A stretch of DNA of 64,000 nt from Oegoconia quadripuncta (GCA_949316235.1 OX438749.1:8388914-8452913), one strand, 5' to 3'; counted from the first letter of the stretch, positions 21,265 to 32,375 are shown. The notes: generated by a model not told the origin, from the letters alone. Made by a program: numbers and translations.

Positions 21265-21760
21265 TTTAAAAGTGCCGTGTGGTTTCGGCACTTAAAAAGA
21301 ATAGAACCAACCCAACTCTTCCCATGGGTATAGTAAAAGGAGACCAAAAAATATCTACAGAATTTGAATTCGTGAATTCCATTAACTCGTGACGCGACCC
21401 TCAATTACGACCAACTTTCCTCAATGAATTCGATCAAAAAAATTTCGATTACTGCCTTTAGTAATTATAGAAGTCCAACAATTTTCGGCTGACTGGTTCC
21501 TAGTGGAAACTTGTTCGTAATCAGGATTGGAGTCACCAGTAAACACGAATTAAATTTCACCCTGTATAGCTTGCACCTTACGGCTCAAACGGGCTGACTG
21601 TCACGGATGCGTTACTTTATATTTCGAAAGGTAAACCGTGGATGTTGTATCAAGCATTAAACTTTTAATATTTGGAATACCCAAACCCATATGTTTGGGA
21701 TGTCTCTGACCACCCCATTTGGGATAGAGGTCGTGACTTTAGGTATGTATTTACACTTAA
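21265..21760 (+). mobile_element. Dispersed repeat, family C, interrupted
   Basis: The 5' part (GTGCCGTGTGGTTTCGGC, ATAGAACCAACCC) at 21273-21370 and the 3' part (AGCATTAAACTTTTAATATT, ACCACCCCATTTGGG) at 21575-21745 are separated by about 200 bases of other sequence. Confidence 0.6.
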
Positions 21761-22099
21761 ATAACACTGTAATTATATACAGTGTTCGATTCTTAAACTA
21801 CTTGTATCTAAAAATACATTACTAATATACAAAACGTTACTTAAACTGATGACCAGCTCATCTAGAGACTAATATATTTCGCATTAAACTTGCCCTCTAT
21901 TGACACGCTCTGGAAACTGAGCAAACTTTAATCTATTCAGAAGCACAACCCTATCTCTTGCGGTTTGATGTATTGGAGCCCGTTCTTGTTTAGATGTTTG
22001 CAGCGAAACAATTTTGATGTATTTCTTAAAATTATGTGAAAGGATGTGAGTTGTAAAATAACTTTTTATTTGTACTTACGACTTAGTTCGTTAATTTCC

Positions 22100-22222
22100 C
22101 GAAACGGAGATCGCGGGTTCGATTCTCGGCGGGGTACTCGATTTGGTTCGTGGTCGGGCATTTTAAATATCCGCCTAGTAACCACCATATTATATAATTC
22201 TGCCGGCAATGTTAATAGTATC
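22100..22222 (+). mobile_element. tRNA-derived SINE, family B, partial
   Basis: AGATCGCGGGTTCGATTC (B box) and GTCGGGCATTTTAAATATCC. Stops after GCAATGTTAATAGTA. The A-box half is replaced by unrelated sequence. Confidence 0.75.
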
Positions 22223-22249
22223 TGTGAAAATAATCTATGCAAACGCCGT

Positions 22250-22440
22250 TTTATGGTTCCGTAGCCAAAGGCAAAAAACGGAATCTTATGCTTTCGCCAT
22301 GGCTGTCTGCCCATCCGTCTGTATGTCACAGGCATTTTACTCCCATACAGTTATTGCTATGGCCATAGCATGGATGTGCAGTTACAAAGTTATGAAATAA
22401 AATTATAAAAAGAAAATTTTTATAGGGTAGGTACCTTTTT
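22250..22440 (+). repeat. Dispersed repeat, family D (GGTTCCGTA type)
   Basis: GGTTCCGTAGCC, GTCTGCCCATCCGTCTGT, ATGCAGTTACAAAG-like words. Family members at 46600-46795 and 52895-53215 end in TACGGAACCCTAAAA or a variant, so the family appears to have short inverted ends. Confidence 0.5.
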
Positions 22441-22807
22441 TCCATACATGAAAAGTGGGAGTATTTTGTAGGTTGTACCACATTGTGTAGGGTATCGTTG
22501 AATAAATAGGTCGTTCAAAAATATTATAGTTTGTCCTGACCATTTTTTCAATAAGGAGTTCACGTTTACGAAATATTAAGCCTTAGTGGTTTGTTTTTGT
22601 TTTGTTAAAGTTTCTTTACATAACAAAAAAAAAATGCATACAAACTTAGTGCACATTATTAAGAATCCTAGGTGTATGTAAACCTTATCATTTTAACAGT
22701 TACGCTGGCTATGCCTTTACAAACTTTAGGAAAGAACAGTTACTTATAAACATACAGAAACAAATAAATATATTATTGACATCTAGCTAAACATGCTATG
22801 TTATGTT

Positions 22808-23008
22808 ATGGATATGGATGTTTTTATTTATAATCAAATCAAATCAAATCAAATATATTTATTAATTAATTTATAATAAGTATTTATTTACAAAAAAAAT
22901 GTATTTATGTAGTATATCAACCGTCTGGTATCCACAACACAAACCTATAGTTCTTACTGTGGAACTAGATGGCGATGTGTGTATGCCTAAGGATATTTTT
23001 TTTATTTT
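22808..23008 (+). mobile_element. tRNA-derived SINE, family A, subtype 1, head missing
   Basis: Starts at GGATATGGATGTTTTTATTT and runs to the GATGGCGATGTGTGTATGCC segment and poly(T)/A tail. An (AATCA)n expansion lies inside at 22832-22856. Confidence 0.7.
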
Positions 23009-23371
23009 TTTTTATGCTTGCTTTTATGAGTGTACATTTTTGCATCACAAAGTATATAACAGATAGCTAGATAGAGCTTTCGTGGTAATTTTTGGTTAAA
23101 GTGCCCCATCCCTACTAGATAAGCCAAGGATTTTGAAATTAGCACATCATCATTTTCTTGCCCTGGTCCCAATTTATTTGGGGTCGGAGCAGTACGTCTT
23201 AGTAATTTCAATTGAATTCACAATTATCAAATATCCTAATTAAAAGAAGAACGTGTGGCATACCTAAGAAGGCTCTACTAGTTTAGAAGTAATACTCGTA
23301 GCAGCCCAAAAGACACTTTGAGTCTGCAAAGAGTGCATAGAAACTCCATACTTTCTTGGTCTGTATATATA

Positions 23372-23622
23372 TATATCCTTGGACATATACAGACAGCGCC
23401 ATCTAGTGCCACACTAAGTAACTAGGCTTGTGTTGCGGATACCAGATGGTTGATACACTACACAAATACATTTTTTTTGTAAATAAATACATATATAAAT
23501 GAAAGACATCCATAACTCGGGTACACATGTCCGTATTCATCATACAAACATGTGCCCCTAGCGGGATTCGAACCCGCGACCTTGTGGTATAGCAGTAGAG
23601 TTTCTAAGCACTACACCAAACG
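23372..23622 (-). mobile_element. tRNA-derived SINE, family A, subtype 1
   Basis: Complete copy: ATCCTTGGACATATACAG tail body, GATACCAGATGGTTG, and the head with an intact inverted B box (GGGATTCGAACCCGCG) at about 23563. Placed tail-to-head against the next copy. Confidence 0.85.
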
Positions 23623-23632
23623 GTATCCATAC

Positions 23633-23872
23633 TAAATAAATAAATATAAATATTTCGGACCCTTACACCAATCATCTAGTGCCAAACTAAGCAACGCTTG
23701 TACTATGGATACTAGATAACGGATAAACATACATAAATATTTATAAAAACATCCATGACTCCGGAATAAATGTTTGTATTCATCATACAAACATTTACCC
23801 CTAGCGGGATTCGAACCCGCAACCGTTGCTTTCGCTGACAGGGTCACTATCCACTACACCGATCGATCGTCA
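23633..23872 (-). mobile_element. tRNA-derived SINE, family A, subtype 2
   Basis: Complete copy with the TTTCGGACCCTTACACCAAT body, TAGATAACGGATAAACAT, an intact B box (GGGATTCGAACCCGC) at about 23807 and A-box head. Only about ten bases separate it from the subtype 1 copy. Confidence 0.85.
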
Positions 23873-24130
23873 TATAAATAAAACTAATCAACTGCAAAAA
23901 CGACTTCACTTTTGAAAATAGCCACGGAACCATCCGACAAGTACTTGATCGATTTTATAATTATTTTTATAGCACTAAATGGACTACGCTGCGAGAAAAA
24001 ACTTGGAAAAGCTTGTCGACAGGTTGTCTTTTTACAATCTTGCAGCAAGTAGTTGGAGAAGCCTGCAATAGAGAAGTCACGTGACCCTTGCACGTGCCGT
24101 ATTCCTTACGCGACCCCTCACCGCGTGCTG

Positions 24131-24999
24131 GGCCCCGATTCTCAGTTCATGCGAGATATCTCTAATTCGAGATAATGTCTAATCGTGGAATGTCGATTAA
24201 AAATGTCACAAAAATGTCTATGATACGAAAGAAACGTATTCTCGCGGTCGCTAGAGATAAAATGTCACGAACTATTGGGATGTCGATCTAAGTTACGTTC
24301 CGTTTTATCGATTGCGTTTAGTCGTAATCGAGATCAACGAATCCAGCCTTATAATAGGTTCTGAAATATAAGACTTAACCGACTTCATTTCAGAGTATAA
24401 ATAAACTACAAGGTATTGCTTTATTATTGAAATCTAACGAAAAAGATTCCACAGAATGACTAGTTTGTTAAACAAATCCGCGTAAAACGTAACTCAAGCA
24501 AGTGTCAATCTGACATAATCAAGTCCTTCGACAATCGGAAATTTTTTTTAAAAGCATTATCCCGCATTTCATATGGGTCTTGGCGCCATAGGCGTTGTCT
24601 ACGAGGAAACTCTGCCAAGATTCGAGCTTCTTCTACGACATCACCAATAAATGAAGATATAAAATTGTCAACTCCTATTACTTCGTCACCTAATATTGTC
24701 GAAATTGTCGATTTAAGAGCTAAATAAATGGCACTTAGACGATAAATCACACAAAAACACAAACACTTTTCCAATACCAAACTGGCAGAAAGAAATGTCA
24801 CTACGATACCTACGATTTGACGATTAGAGATCCAATGTCGACTGACGTTTACCACTCGTTGTAAGTCGAGCGCTGGGAATAGACAATTCTCTAACGTGAC
24901 ATTTTGAGAATACGAAAATTCTGTTTCATTCGACATTCGCCATTTTATTTCGAGATATGTCGAATACGACATAATGTCTATTGCGCGAGAATCGCCCCC
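24131..24999 (-). mobile_element. PIF/Harbinger-like element, 869 bp, CTG target duplication
   Basis: The ends are GGCCCCGATTCTC and, inverted, GGGGGCGATTCTC. Both are flanked by CTG (24128-24130 and 25000-25002), fitting the 3-bp CWG/TWA duplications of PIF/Harbinger. The left end carries six ATGTC motifs in about 110 bases (24174-24290) and the right end has inverted and direct ones (CGACATAATGTC), as expected of transposase binding sites. The minus-strand coding part ends LWRQDPYEMRDNAFKKNFRL, like the start of Harbinger transposases (RDPFE-x-P-x2-EF-x2-x-FRL-x-K). The catalytic domain is absent, so this is a non-autonomous deletion derivative. Confidence 0.7.
24505..24999 (-). pseudogene. 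Harbinger transposase N-terminal remnant
   Basis: The open frame continues upstream to a Met at 25044, outside the element, so that Met is not the original start. Within the element Met codons lie at about 24972 (MSYSTYLEIKW) and 24936 (MSNETEF). A hydrophobic stretch in the middle (GIVVTFLSASLVL) is unusual for a transposase and may be translated noncoding sequence. The last 45 codons are the transposase-like part. The frame stops after LSKDLIMSD, before any DDE residue. Confidence 0.5.
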
Positions 25000-25117
25000 C
25001 TGAGCCGAGATATTATGGGAGATGCCTCTACTTAACTGCGACATAAAGTTGCAGTAGTTAGAAGTTACTTGAATGTTGAGACTTTATTTTGTCTTAAACC
25101 TATCTCTTTAGTGTTTT

Positions 25118-25940
25118 TAACCCCGGACGAAAAACGGGTGTTATGTATTTGACGGTGTTGTGTGTGTATATGTGTCCAGTCCTTGTCCGGATGTATACCA
25201 GGAATGCGTGGTGCGATATGAGTCCGGACAGTTTCTTAGCAATGTTTAATGAAATTGGTTAAGCCGTTTCAACAAAGTTGCTTAGCTTTAAACACAGTGT
25301 TTTGGTATATTTTGGCAATATATTATCACAGACTTTCGATTGTTTTATAAATTTTCAAATTTTAGATTTTTAAATTTAAACTCGGAGATGGTTCTTATAC
25401 CGGATAAGTTTTTTTACCGTAAGGAAAAAAATAGGGCATATTAGGAACATAGAAGGTATTGGCATAGGTAGTTTCTTTTTTTTTTTTTCAAACAGGATCG
25501 CGCCGACCGTAGATTGATATGCGACTGGCGGGATTCGTAGATCATGCGAAATTTATTTTGAACTCATATTTTCTCCTAATTATCTTTATTTATTTAATCT
25601 AATGATGTAATTATGTGAAATAGGCTACAAACGCGACCTAACCACTACTAACCTAAATGATACAATTAACGCTTTATTCTATAATAGTTTTGAAAAAAAT
25701 AACTAAACTACCTATGCCAATACCTTCTACTTCATTTACCTAATATGCCCTATTTTTTTTACGGTAAAAAAGCCAGTATACAACGCATATTTCTGTAACA
25801 ATTTTGTGTACAATAAAGATATTAAGATGGTTTTATAAATTTTCAAATTTTAGATTTTTAAAATTAAACTCTGAGATTGGATCCTATAGCCATGTGTCAT
25901 GGAAATCGGTTAAGATGTGGTTAAGAAGTGGAAGATATTT
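25118..25940. repeat. Dispersed repeat, family F, with partial second copy
   Basis: CCCCGGACGAAAAACGGGTG, GTCCGGACAGTTTCTTAG and TTAAGCCGTTTCAACAAAG at 25118-25330. The segment AAATTTTCAAATTTTAGATT occurs twice (about 25350 and 25839), the second followed by a partial repeat. The phrase on both sides of 25430-25770 (AGGCATATTAGG and CCTAATATGCCC) is inverted, so an insertion with inverted ends may sit between. Confidence 0.45.
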
Positions 25941-26007
25941 GTAGTATTGTTTTATTTTGCAGACAATTTGCTGCTAACCATATCCTGCTTCAATGCTCTG
26001 ATTGTCT

Positions 26008-26095
26008 GGAAGATGTCTCTTATAGATATGATTTTTACATGACCTGTCGTTTGTACTCTGTTATATGTAATGTTCAGAATACATAAATAACAATA
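26008..26095 (+). mobile_element. LINE 3' terminal fragment
   Basis: TGGAAGATGTCTCTTATAGA and a T-rich 3' UTR ending AGAATACATAAATAAC. Diverged copy of the 18825 type. Confidence 0.45.
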
Positions 26096-26401
26096 GAATC
26101 CTTTTTTATTCTACAATTTCAAATAAATCTCGTAGGATGATATACTGACATCACACGAGCGGAGCCGCACGCCGAAGTCTAGTCAGATAACATTACAGTC
26201 CAAATTGTTAATCGGAGTGCAATAAACTTTTTTAAACATTTCTTCAGTTCCGGCAATACTGCTTTTTACGATCAATAAGTACTTGCAATAAAATCACACT
26301 TGTTTATGACTTTAGAAAGAAATCAAACTTAAAAAGAGAATAACAGGTTACGTACAGTCAGTAGGAGTAGAGTCGATGGACCTTCATGAACCAAAGATAT
26401 C

Positions 26402-26632
26402 TAACTAATATTATAAATGCGAACGTTTGGATTTTTGTTTATTTATATGTTTGTTTGTTGCTGAATCACGGCGAAAAGGATTTGGATGAAATTTGGTAGA
26501 ATATACTTTGGTAGACTAAGGATATTTTTTATCCCGATAAAATGGTAGTTCCCACGGTATAAACTAATGAAACATATCCGCGATAAACGTATATCACGCA
26601 GGCGAAGCCGCGGTCTGGAAGCTAGTATAGTA
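26402..26632. repeat. Dispersed repeat, family E (inverted)
   Basis: TTATAAATGCGAACGTTTGG, TTGCTGAATCACGGCG, GGATTTGGATGAAATTTGGT and GGCGAAGCCGCGGTC. Confidence 0.65.
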
Positions 26633-26844
26633 TAATAAAGAAGTCTGTACGGTGCAACACCTCACATACCATCGGCGTGGCGGCGGCGTCAGCAGTTTAC
26701 GCCTTAATTTATTTCATTCGCCCTTTCAATCTATAGTCTCTGCCTACCCCAACGGGAAACAGGCAGGAGCATATGTATGTAGTACGGCACATTGCTTGAG
26801 AACTGATAGCAGTTGGAGCATTAATGTTTTGTAATGGGGGCAGC

Positions 26845-26985
26845 GTTGGACTTCCACCCACAAGTGGACCATTGACCTGATGAAGGTCGTCGAAGTTACT
26901 TGATGCAGGCTGTTTCAAGTCGATCGCTCTGGACATCTCACACGTTCAGCAGTCGACGTCCTGTGACTGATGATGATGAACCATC
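26845..26985 (+). mobile_element. RTE-type LINE 3' end
   Basis: Sequence equivalent to KWT-x-DLMKV, then TCGATCGCTCTGGACA and GTTCAGCAGTCGACGTCCTG (remains of the VQQWTS codons), then a TGATGATGATG tail. Confidence 0.65.
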
Positions 26986-27829
26986 AATCGTTATCGATGT
27001 TTATTTCCCAACGTTCGCAGAAAGAAAAAAACATATCCCTATTTGTTACAATCTATTTACTTATAGGACGTGCGTTCAGTGCTGCCCACTATTCATGTAT
27101 CTCGATGAAAACAAATTTTTTTATTTGAATTAACTACTACTATTAATAAATAATATGTAGTAATATATAGATAAATAATTAAATGGGAGAATACTAATCA
27201 AATAAACTACTACATCTTATTAAGATCATGATCGGGAAGCGCTACCGTAGATGACAGCTGTAAGGTAGCTTGTGATAGCTATTTTCAAAGCTAGAAGTTA
27301 ATTAATTTTTTATTAGTGAAACTCCGACGCGCCCCGCCAGCGCATATGAATCATACCTCATTGTAGTTCCCCGTAATGAGCGAGATACCAATGGAGTTGT
27401 GGCATCTTTTTTAACCAACTCAAAAAGCAGAATGTTCTATGTTCGTCTGTATGTACCTACATTTATTTTACGTAAAAATCACCCAATTTTGTTAATTCTT
27501 AACCGATTTTATATCTGTTTGGATGATTGTTAATAATTTGTAATACGTGTTTAGCCTGTCAAATATTTTTGTGTGATGTTCGTTTTTCTTACACAATGAG
27601 ATGTATACACTTGTTTAGTTTATTATTCAAAGAACTTTACAAACAAACAACCGATTGTAATGATTATTTTTTTGGTTGAAAGGGTTTTCCGCCAGTGTGG
27701 TTACATGTAAATTTTTTAATCATCTGACGATGCACTCCTGAAATAGAGAATGGAATCTTACTAAAGTCGATTGTTTTGCCAATTTTTGGCAGTTGAATTA
27801 TGGTATATAATATTATTGATCTCAGTCTA
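26986..27829. other. No gene recognised
   Basis: AT-rich. The 27640-27790 part contains TTGGTTGAAAGGGTTTT and GTAAATTTTTT words of uncertain repeat origin. Confidence 0.45.
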
Positions 27830-27925
27830 ACCAACTGGTCGAAGGAGGCTCGGGACAGAGAGGCGTGGAGAAAGAGGAAGGAGGCCTTTGCCCAGCAGTG
27901 GGACAGTATGGGCTCCTAACAATAA
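27830..27925 (+). pseudogene. LINE ORF2 C-terminus (NWSKEARDREAWR type)
   Basis: The open frame NWSKEARDREAWRKR is followed by KEAFAQQWDS and a stop, then AATAATAAG. The ARDR-x-W ... FAQQW pattern is the end of an RTE-like endonuclease-reverse transcriptase. Its end falls inside the tandem duplication below. Confidence 0.7.
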
Positions 27926-28186
27926 TAAGTCTTTGCGACATAATATCTTGAGTAATAATAAACCTTATAAATTCAAGGTATTTCAATTTTTTAAATTAAA
28001 ATCATATCCGCCATAAGACGTCCACTGCTGAACATATGCCCAGCAGTGGGACAGTATGGGCTCCTAACAATAATAAGTCTTTGCGACATAATATCTTGAG
28101 TAATAATAAACCTTATAAATTCAAGGTATTTCAATTTTTTTAATTAAAATCATATCCGCCATAAGACGTCCACTGCTGAACATATG
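27891..28186. repeat. Tandem duplication, 2 x 148 bp
   Basis: Unit 27891-28038 is repeated as 28039-28186. I find one substitution (CAATTTTTTAAATT versus CAATTTTTTTAATT). Both breakpoints share TGCC, as in microhomology-mediated duplication. The unit holds the end of a LINE ORF2, an AATAAT tail and an inverted RTE 3' fragment. Confidence 0.9.
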
Positions 28187-28547
28187 CCTTCCCCAGAGAT
28201 ATTCAGAGCGACCAGTTTTTCCGATATGAGAAGACTCATAATAAATACACTTCCACGGAAAGTGGGCATGCCTCTTAAAATTAAAATCAAAGACACAATT
28301 ATTTCATATAATAGGTATATACAATTTTGTGTAAATAGTAATTATAAATTTCAATTATTATTTCAACAGCATAATATTTAAAAAACAACCGCTCGGTTCA
28401 GATGAACAAAGTCAACATCAGGTCTGCTGTTGGTATGCATTCTACGACGTGCAATAAAGAATCTTTTATATGTTGTATATAGCGATAAATTAACGATAGA
28501 ATTCATAATTCGAACGGTCAACTGACTATCATAATACGCGATTTGCT

Positions 28548-28736
28548 ATGGGAACTAAACCTGGTGGCGTTGGTATCGCCGAAAACGGCGCGGTGACGAC
28601 GCTAACAGTTATATTAGGTCTGCACATCGAAAATGGGAGGAACTTTGCTACCAGACTTGTGGGAGCTCCACTGAAATCATCAACGACTGTGAGTGATTTT
28701 GATTACCTACTATCACCGACGCGTGGAAGAATCCGG
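28548..28736 (+). CDS. Candidate first coding exon (weak)
   Basis: An ATG with G at -3 and +4 (GCTATGG) opens a frame of about 62 codons that reaches ATCCG|GTGAGT, a good donor, near 28736. The translation (MGTKPGGVGIAENGAVTTL at the start) matches nothing I recognise. A TGA follows in frame just after the donor, so the unspliced ORF is 63 codons. No promoter or second exon identified. Confidence 0.25.
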
Positions 28737-29129
28737 TGAGTCGTTAGTTAATAAGAAGATGATCATGGGATTTGAGCAAGGAGGAATGATATACAAGGTC
28801 CGGCTTAATTCCACAGACTGCACACGAGAGCCAAGTTGTATGGCATGAGGGGCGTGCATATGTTTACTTTTCACCAGTAAGCATCTCGGGTTCCATGATC
28901 ATAATCGAACGTGAATACGTTGTCTATTCGCCTATAGTAGCTTGCCATAATATCGCAATTGCCCGAACCACCCTTTACCACGCGACTGGCATCGTCCCGG
29001 TCGCTCTCAACGCCCACACCCATCTCCGGCATATATATTAATATTTGTATCGTTATTGTCTTGTATCAAAGTTCTTCAATTTCGTAGCAAAGAGAATATA
29101 ATACTTGTTTTATTAACATTTTCACTGTT

Positions 29130-29310
29130 TCAACCCCCTGTCACGTGTACATTTCTGTATACCTATATCATAAGGTGAACCGTGGATATTGTTTCAATTA
29201 TTAAACTTTTACTGTTTGGAATATGAAAATGGAATGACATGGAAAACAATAAAGGTTGAAATATCTTTGACCACCCCATTTGGAATAAGGTCGTAACGTT
29301 ATGTGTATAC
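29130..29310 (+). mobile_element. Dispersed repeat, family C, 3' half
   Basis: CACGTGTACATTTCTGTATA, TTATTAAACTTTTA and GACCACCCCATTTGGAATA as in the 15855 copy. A 35-base insertion (ATGGAATGACATGG) splits it near 29227. Confidence 0.55.
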
Positions 29311-29693
29311 CTAAATGTGTATTTAATCGTTTACAATATGAAATACACCATTGTGAGTGACTGTACGAACAACATGAGATTTCTACGTAAGTACTAATCT
29401 ACCGAGCTCACGTGTAGGTAGGCACCAACTTCATATATTTAGCAAACATAGGTCACGTGACCCTTCGGATTACCGACAAGTTGCAGTAATTGCGTATATT
29501 CACTATTGCCGGCTTGTGATATCAATCTTTGTTTTGTTACTTCAACTTGGCTTTAAGTATTTGCGCATTTACTAGGGCACTAGGTAATAAATAGTTAGAG
29601 ACTATACTTATGATAAGTAGGTAAATACTACTTGCAAAGAGGTAGTATTCTTTCATCATCTTCACTACCAACAACATCTTTTTTTTTATATAG

Positions 29694-29920
29694 GGTTTAC
29701 GAATACGGAGGTCGCGGGTTAGATCCCCGAGAACCAGCTCAGACTTTTCTTATGCACAACGGATATGTAATGAGGCTGAATATTGAAGCGCGTTCGCCTG
29801 GAACCCCCAACTTATTTGAGGGACTGGCTATTTTATCTCAAACAGCTGGCACGAAACAATACTATCTACATTGCTGCATGGCGACAGACATGAGGTAGTG
29901 GCCAGGCTAACATTTTCAAA
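29694..29920. mobile_element. SINE B, head and body in opposite orientations
   Basis: 29694-29745 is a plus-strand head (GGAGGTCGCGGGTTAGATCC). 29746-29920 is a minus-strand body (TTATGCACAACGG, GGGACTGGCTATTTTATCTC). The tRNA-like head of another copy follows at 29931. Confidence 0.65.
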
Positions 29921-29930
29921 TTCATTTATT

Positions 29931-30084
29931 TAACCGCCTCCGTGGTTACAACATAGGGTTTACGATTCGGAGGTCGCTGGTTGATCCCCAGTGGGGTACA
30001 TATTTAAGTACTCGATTTGGTTGGCGGTAGGGCATTTTAAATGTCCGCCTGGCTAGCTACCACCATCTTATCTAAATCTGATGG
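29931..30084 (+). mobile_element. tRNA-derived SINE, family B, 5' half
   Basis: CCGCCTCCGTGGTTACAAC head, diverged B box (GCTGGTTGATCCCCAG), body to CTTATCTAAATCTGATGG, then truncated. Confidence 0.75.
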
Positions 30085-30569
30085 CTTGATGGCTTGATCA
30101 AGATGTAGATGGGGATTATGATTTACACCGACTACATCTACATTCATACATAAGTTCCTACCTACTGGCGTATGCAAAATTTTTCACCTCAACGAACATA
30201 ACTGTGCTGTACTAAATCAATACCTTAGTACGCACTAAGCTCTTATCGTCTTTACCTAGTGACTAACAGTAAGTTACAAATTGTGTTATGATTATAATTT
30301 ATTTCTCTCAAGAATTGCTTAATTGGAATTTTCACAACGGATCCCGGCTCTGGATGTTGTAATTTTCATAATTCGTTCGGTAAATCAGTGAAAGTTGTAT
30401 TGTCTTTTATTTCGGAAACGCAAAATGTTAATCAATTAGACGGGAAATCAATTATCCTTACAACTCCCACTACCGGAGCCTTCTATTACTCGAGCGCTAC
30501 GATAACCTAAGCTAAGCCCTCGGTGTCGAAATAAGCGCTTTTCCTTTTTATATATTTATATACTAGCTA

Positions 30570-30755
30570 TTTTCATTCGGGGGCAAACATTTCATTAAAA
30601 TCGGTTCAGCAAAAAATTAGCAATAATCCAGGTCCTAATCTGTCTACCAACCAAATTTCATCCAAATCCGTCCAGCCGTTTAGCGTAAAGAGGTAACAAA
30701 CATACATACACACATGCATACAAACTTTCGCATTTATAATATTAGTGGGATTATG
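30570..30755. repeat. Dispersed repeat, family E
   Basis: CTACCAACCAAATTTCATCC and CAAACTTTCGCATTTATAAT. Confidence 0.6.
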
Positions 30756-31137
30756 TGATGGGATTAGTGGGATAAGTAAATGTCTCCGTAGAGTTAAACA
30801 TGAATTTGTAATAACGCTCTCAAATTACAGGCTTGTTTAAGGCTTTTGTTGTAAGCCTGAATGTTTTTCTACTTTACGTCGTCTTCAAATGATATTTGTA
30901 CTGTCCTTGTAAAAATACCAGGAGAGCTGAAGCTATTAAGAGGTTGGATGGCGATCCCAAGGCAGCACCGCGCTTCGCCGATATCACATTTTCCGCCGTT
31001 CTCAATCTATTTTTTCTCAAGTATTTTCTGTCGTATTTAAATTATTATAAGATCTTAGAAAGAGTATTGTTTCATAACTTATAAGTCTCCTATGGCATGA
31101 TTTGCGACACTGTTCATAAGAGGATTTGCGCTAATCG

Positions 31138-31247
31138 CCAAGCTCGTATTCATCCAAACATCCAGCCCTCGCGCGATTCGAAGACGCAATCGTTGGTTTT
31201 GCAGACAGTATCACTATCCACTATTCCAATCGGTTGTCAATAGCTTA
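31138..31247 (-). mobile_element. tRNA-derived SINE, family A, head only
   Basis: CGCGCGATTCGAAGACGC (diverged inverted B box) and CACTATCCACTATTCCAATC (A-box side). It directly precedes a MITE copy. Confidence 0.65.
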
Positions 31248-31264
31248 ACAAAGATTCCATAATA

Positions 31265-31660
31265 ATACCTATGAAATTGGAGTTTTTTTTCTTCGTTAAT
31301 CATATGTACCAATTCCTGCGAATTCCAAAGCTATATCCAAATTTGTTTTTTATTTGGAAAATGGAATATTATTTCAAGGTTTCACATGAAATATTTCTTA
31401 ATTTCTGGGCTAAATCAAATAATAAAAAAAATTTGAATGTGCTTCCCATAATCATTTCTTAGATTCGTGGAAATTTTTATAAAGCGGTTACTTTTAAAAT
31501 TAACGCTGCCTATACTTAACTTAATGTTATCCGATAATACACACAAAGTTTAGCTAAATTTGGATGTGCCGTTCCCAAAAAAAAAAACAAAAATGTGTGT
31601 ATGGAAAAACAGTCTTAATGAAATTCTTCATACAAAACGCCAATTTCATAGGTAAGGACC
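31265..31660 (+). mobile_element. MITE, about 0.4 kb (copy 2 of 3)
   Basis: Left end TACCTATGAAATTGGAGTTT, right end ACGCCAATTTCATAGGTAAG. Opposite orientation to copy 1. A gap near 31438 (missing GAGCTCT segment) distinguishes it from copy 3. Confidence 0.8.
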
Positions 31661-31954
31661 TAATAAAATGTTTATATGCTAAGAAAATAGTAAAAACTAA
31701 AATTAAAAGTGATCTTGTATGACAAAAAGGTCTGAAGCTCAGCATTACGGTCGCGGGAACCAGTAGCCGCTGATTTTCAACACCATCCTGCAGTTATGAA
31801 GTACAGTCATCCTCACGTTGACCATGGAATCTATCTACATTGGAACCTTCAAATTTTAAATGGCCATAGTGGGATTAATAATTAGGCATTACAACACCCG
31901 TATTCTCTAAAATAGCACTCGTGTTGTAATAGCCCTTATTACTTTGCATATATT

Positions 31955-32375
31955 GGGTCTGTACCTATGAAATTGGAGTTTTTTTTCTTCGTTAATCATA
32001 TGTACCAATTCCTGCGATTTTCAAAGCTATATCCTAATTTGTTTTTTATTTGGAAAATGGAATATTATTTCAAGGTTTCACATGACATATTTTTTAATTT
32101 CTGGGCTAAATCACATAATAAAATAAATTTGAACAGAGCTCTTTGCATGTGCTTCCCATAATCAATTCTTAGTTTCGCTGAAACTTTTATAAAGCGGTTA
32201 CTTTTAAAAATTAACGCTGCCTATACTGAACTTAATGTTATCCGATAATATAGGTACACAAAGTTTAGCTAAATTTGGATTTGCCGTTCCCAAAAAAAAA
32301 ATCAAAAATGTTTGTATGGAGAAAACAGTCTTAATGAAATTCTTCATACAAAACGCCAATTTCATAGGTAAGGAC
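31955..32375 (+). mobile_element. MITE, about 0.4 kb (copy 3 of 3)
   Basis: Same ends and orientation as copy 2, about 290 bases downstream. It keeps the internal AACAGAGCTCTTTGCATG that copy 2 lacks. Confidence 0.8.

Noticed and set aside
25000..25044. Met at 25044 as start of the 179-codon ORF
   Set aside because: It lies outside the element's inverted end and CTG duplication, so the upstream codons are flanking DNA.
31967..32161. ORF of about 64 codons present in all three copies of the 0.4-kb MITE
   Set aside because: The copies are recent and AT-rich, so a shared open frame is expected. It starts within the inverted end and looks noncoding.
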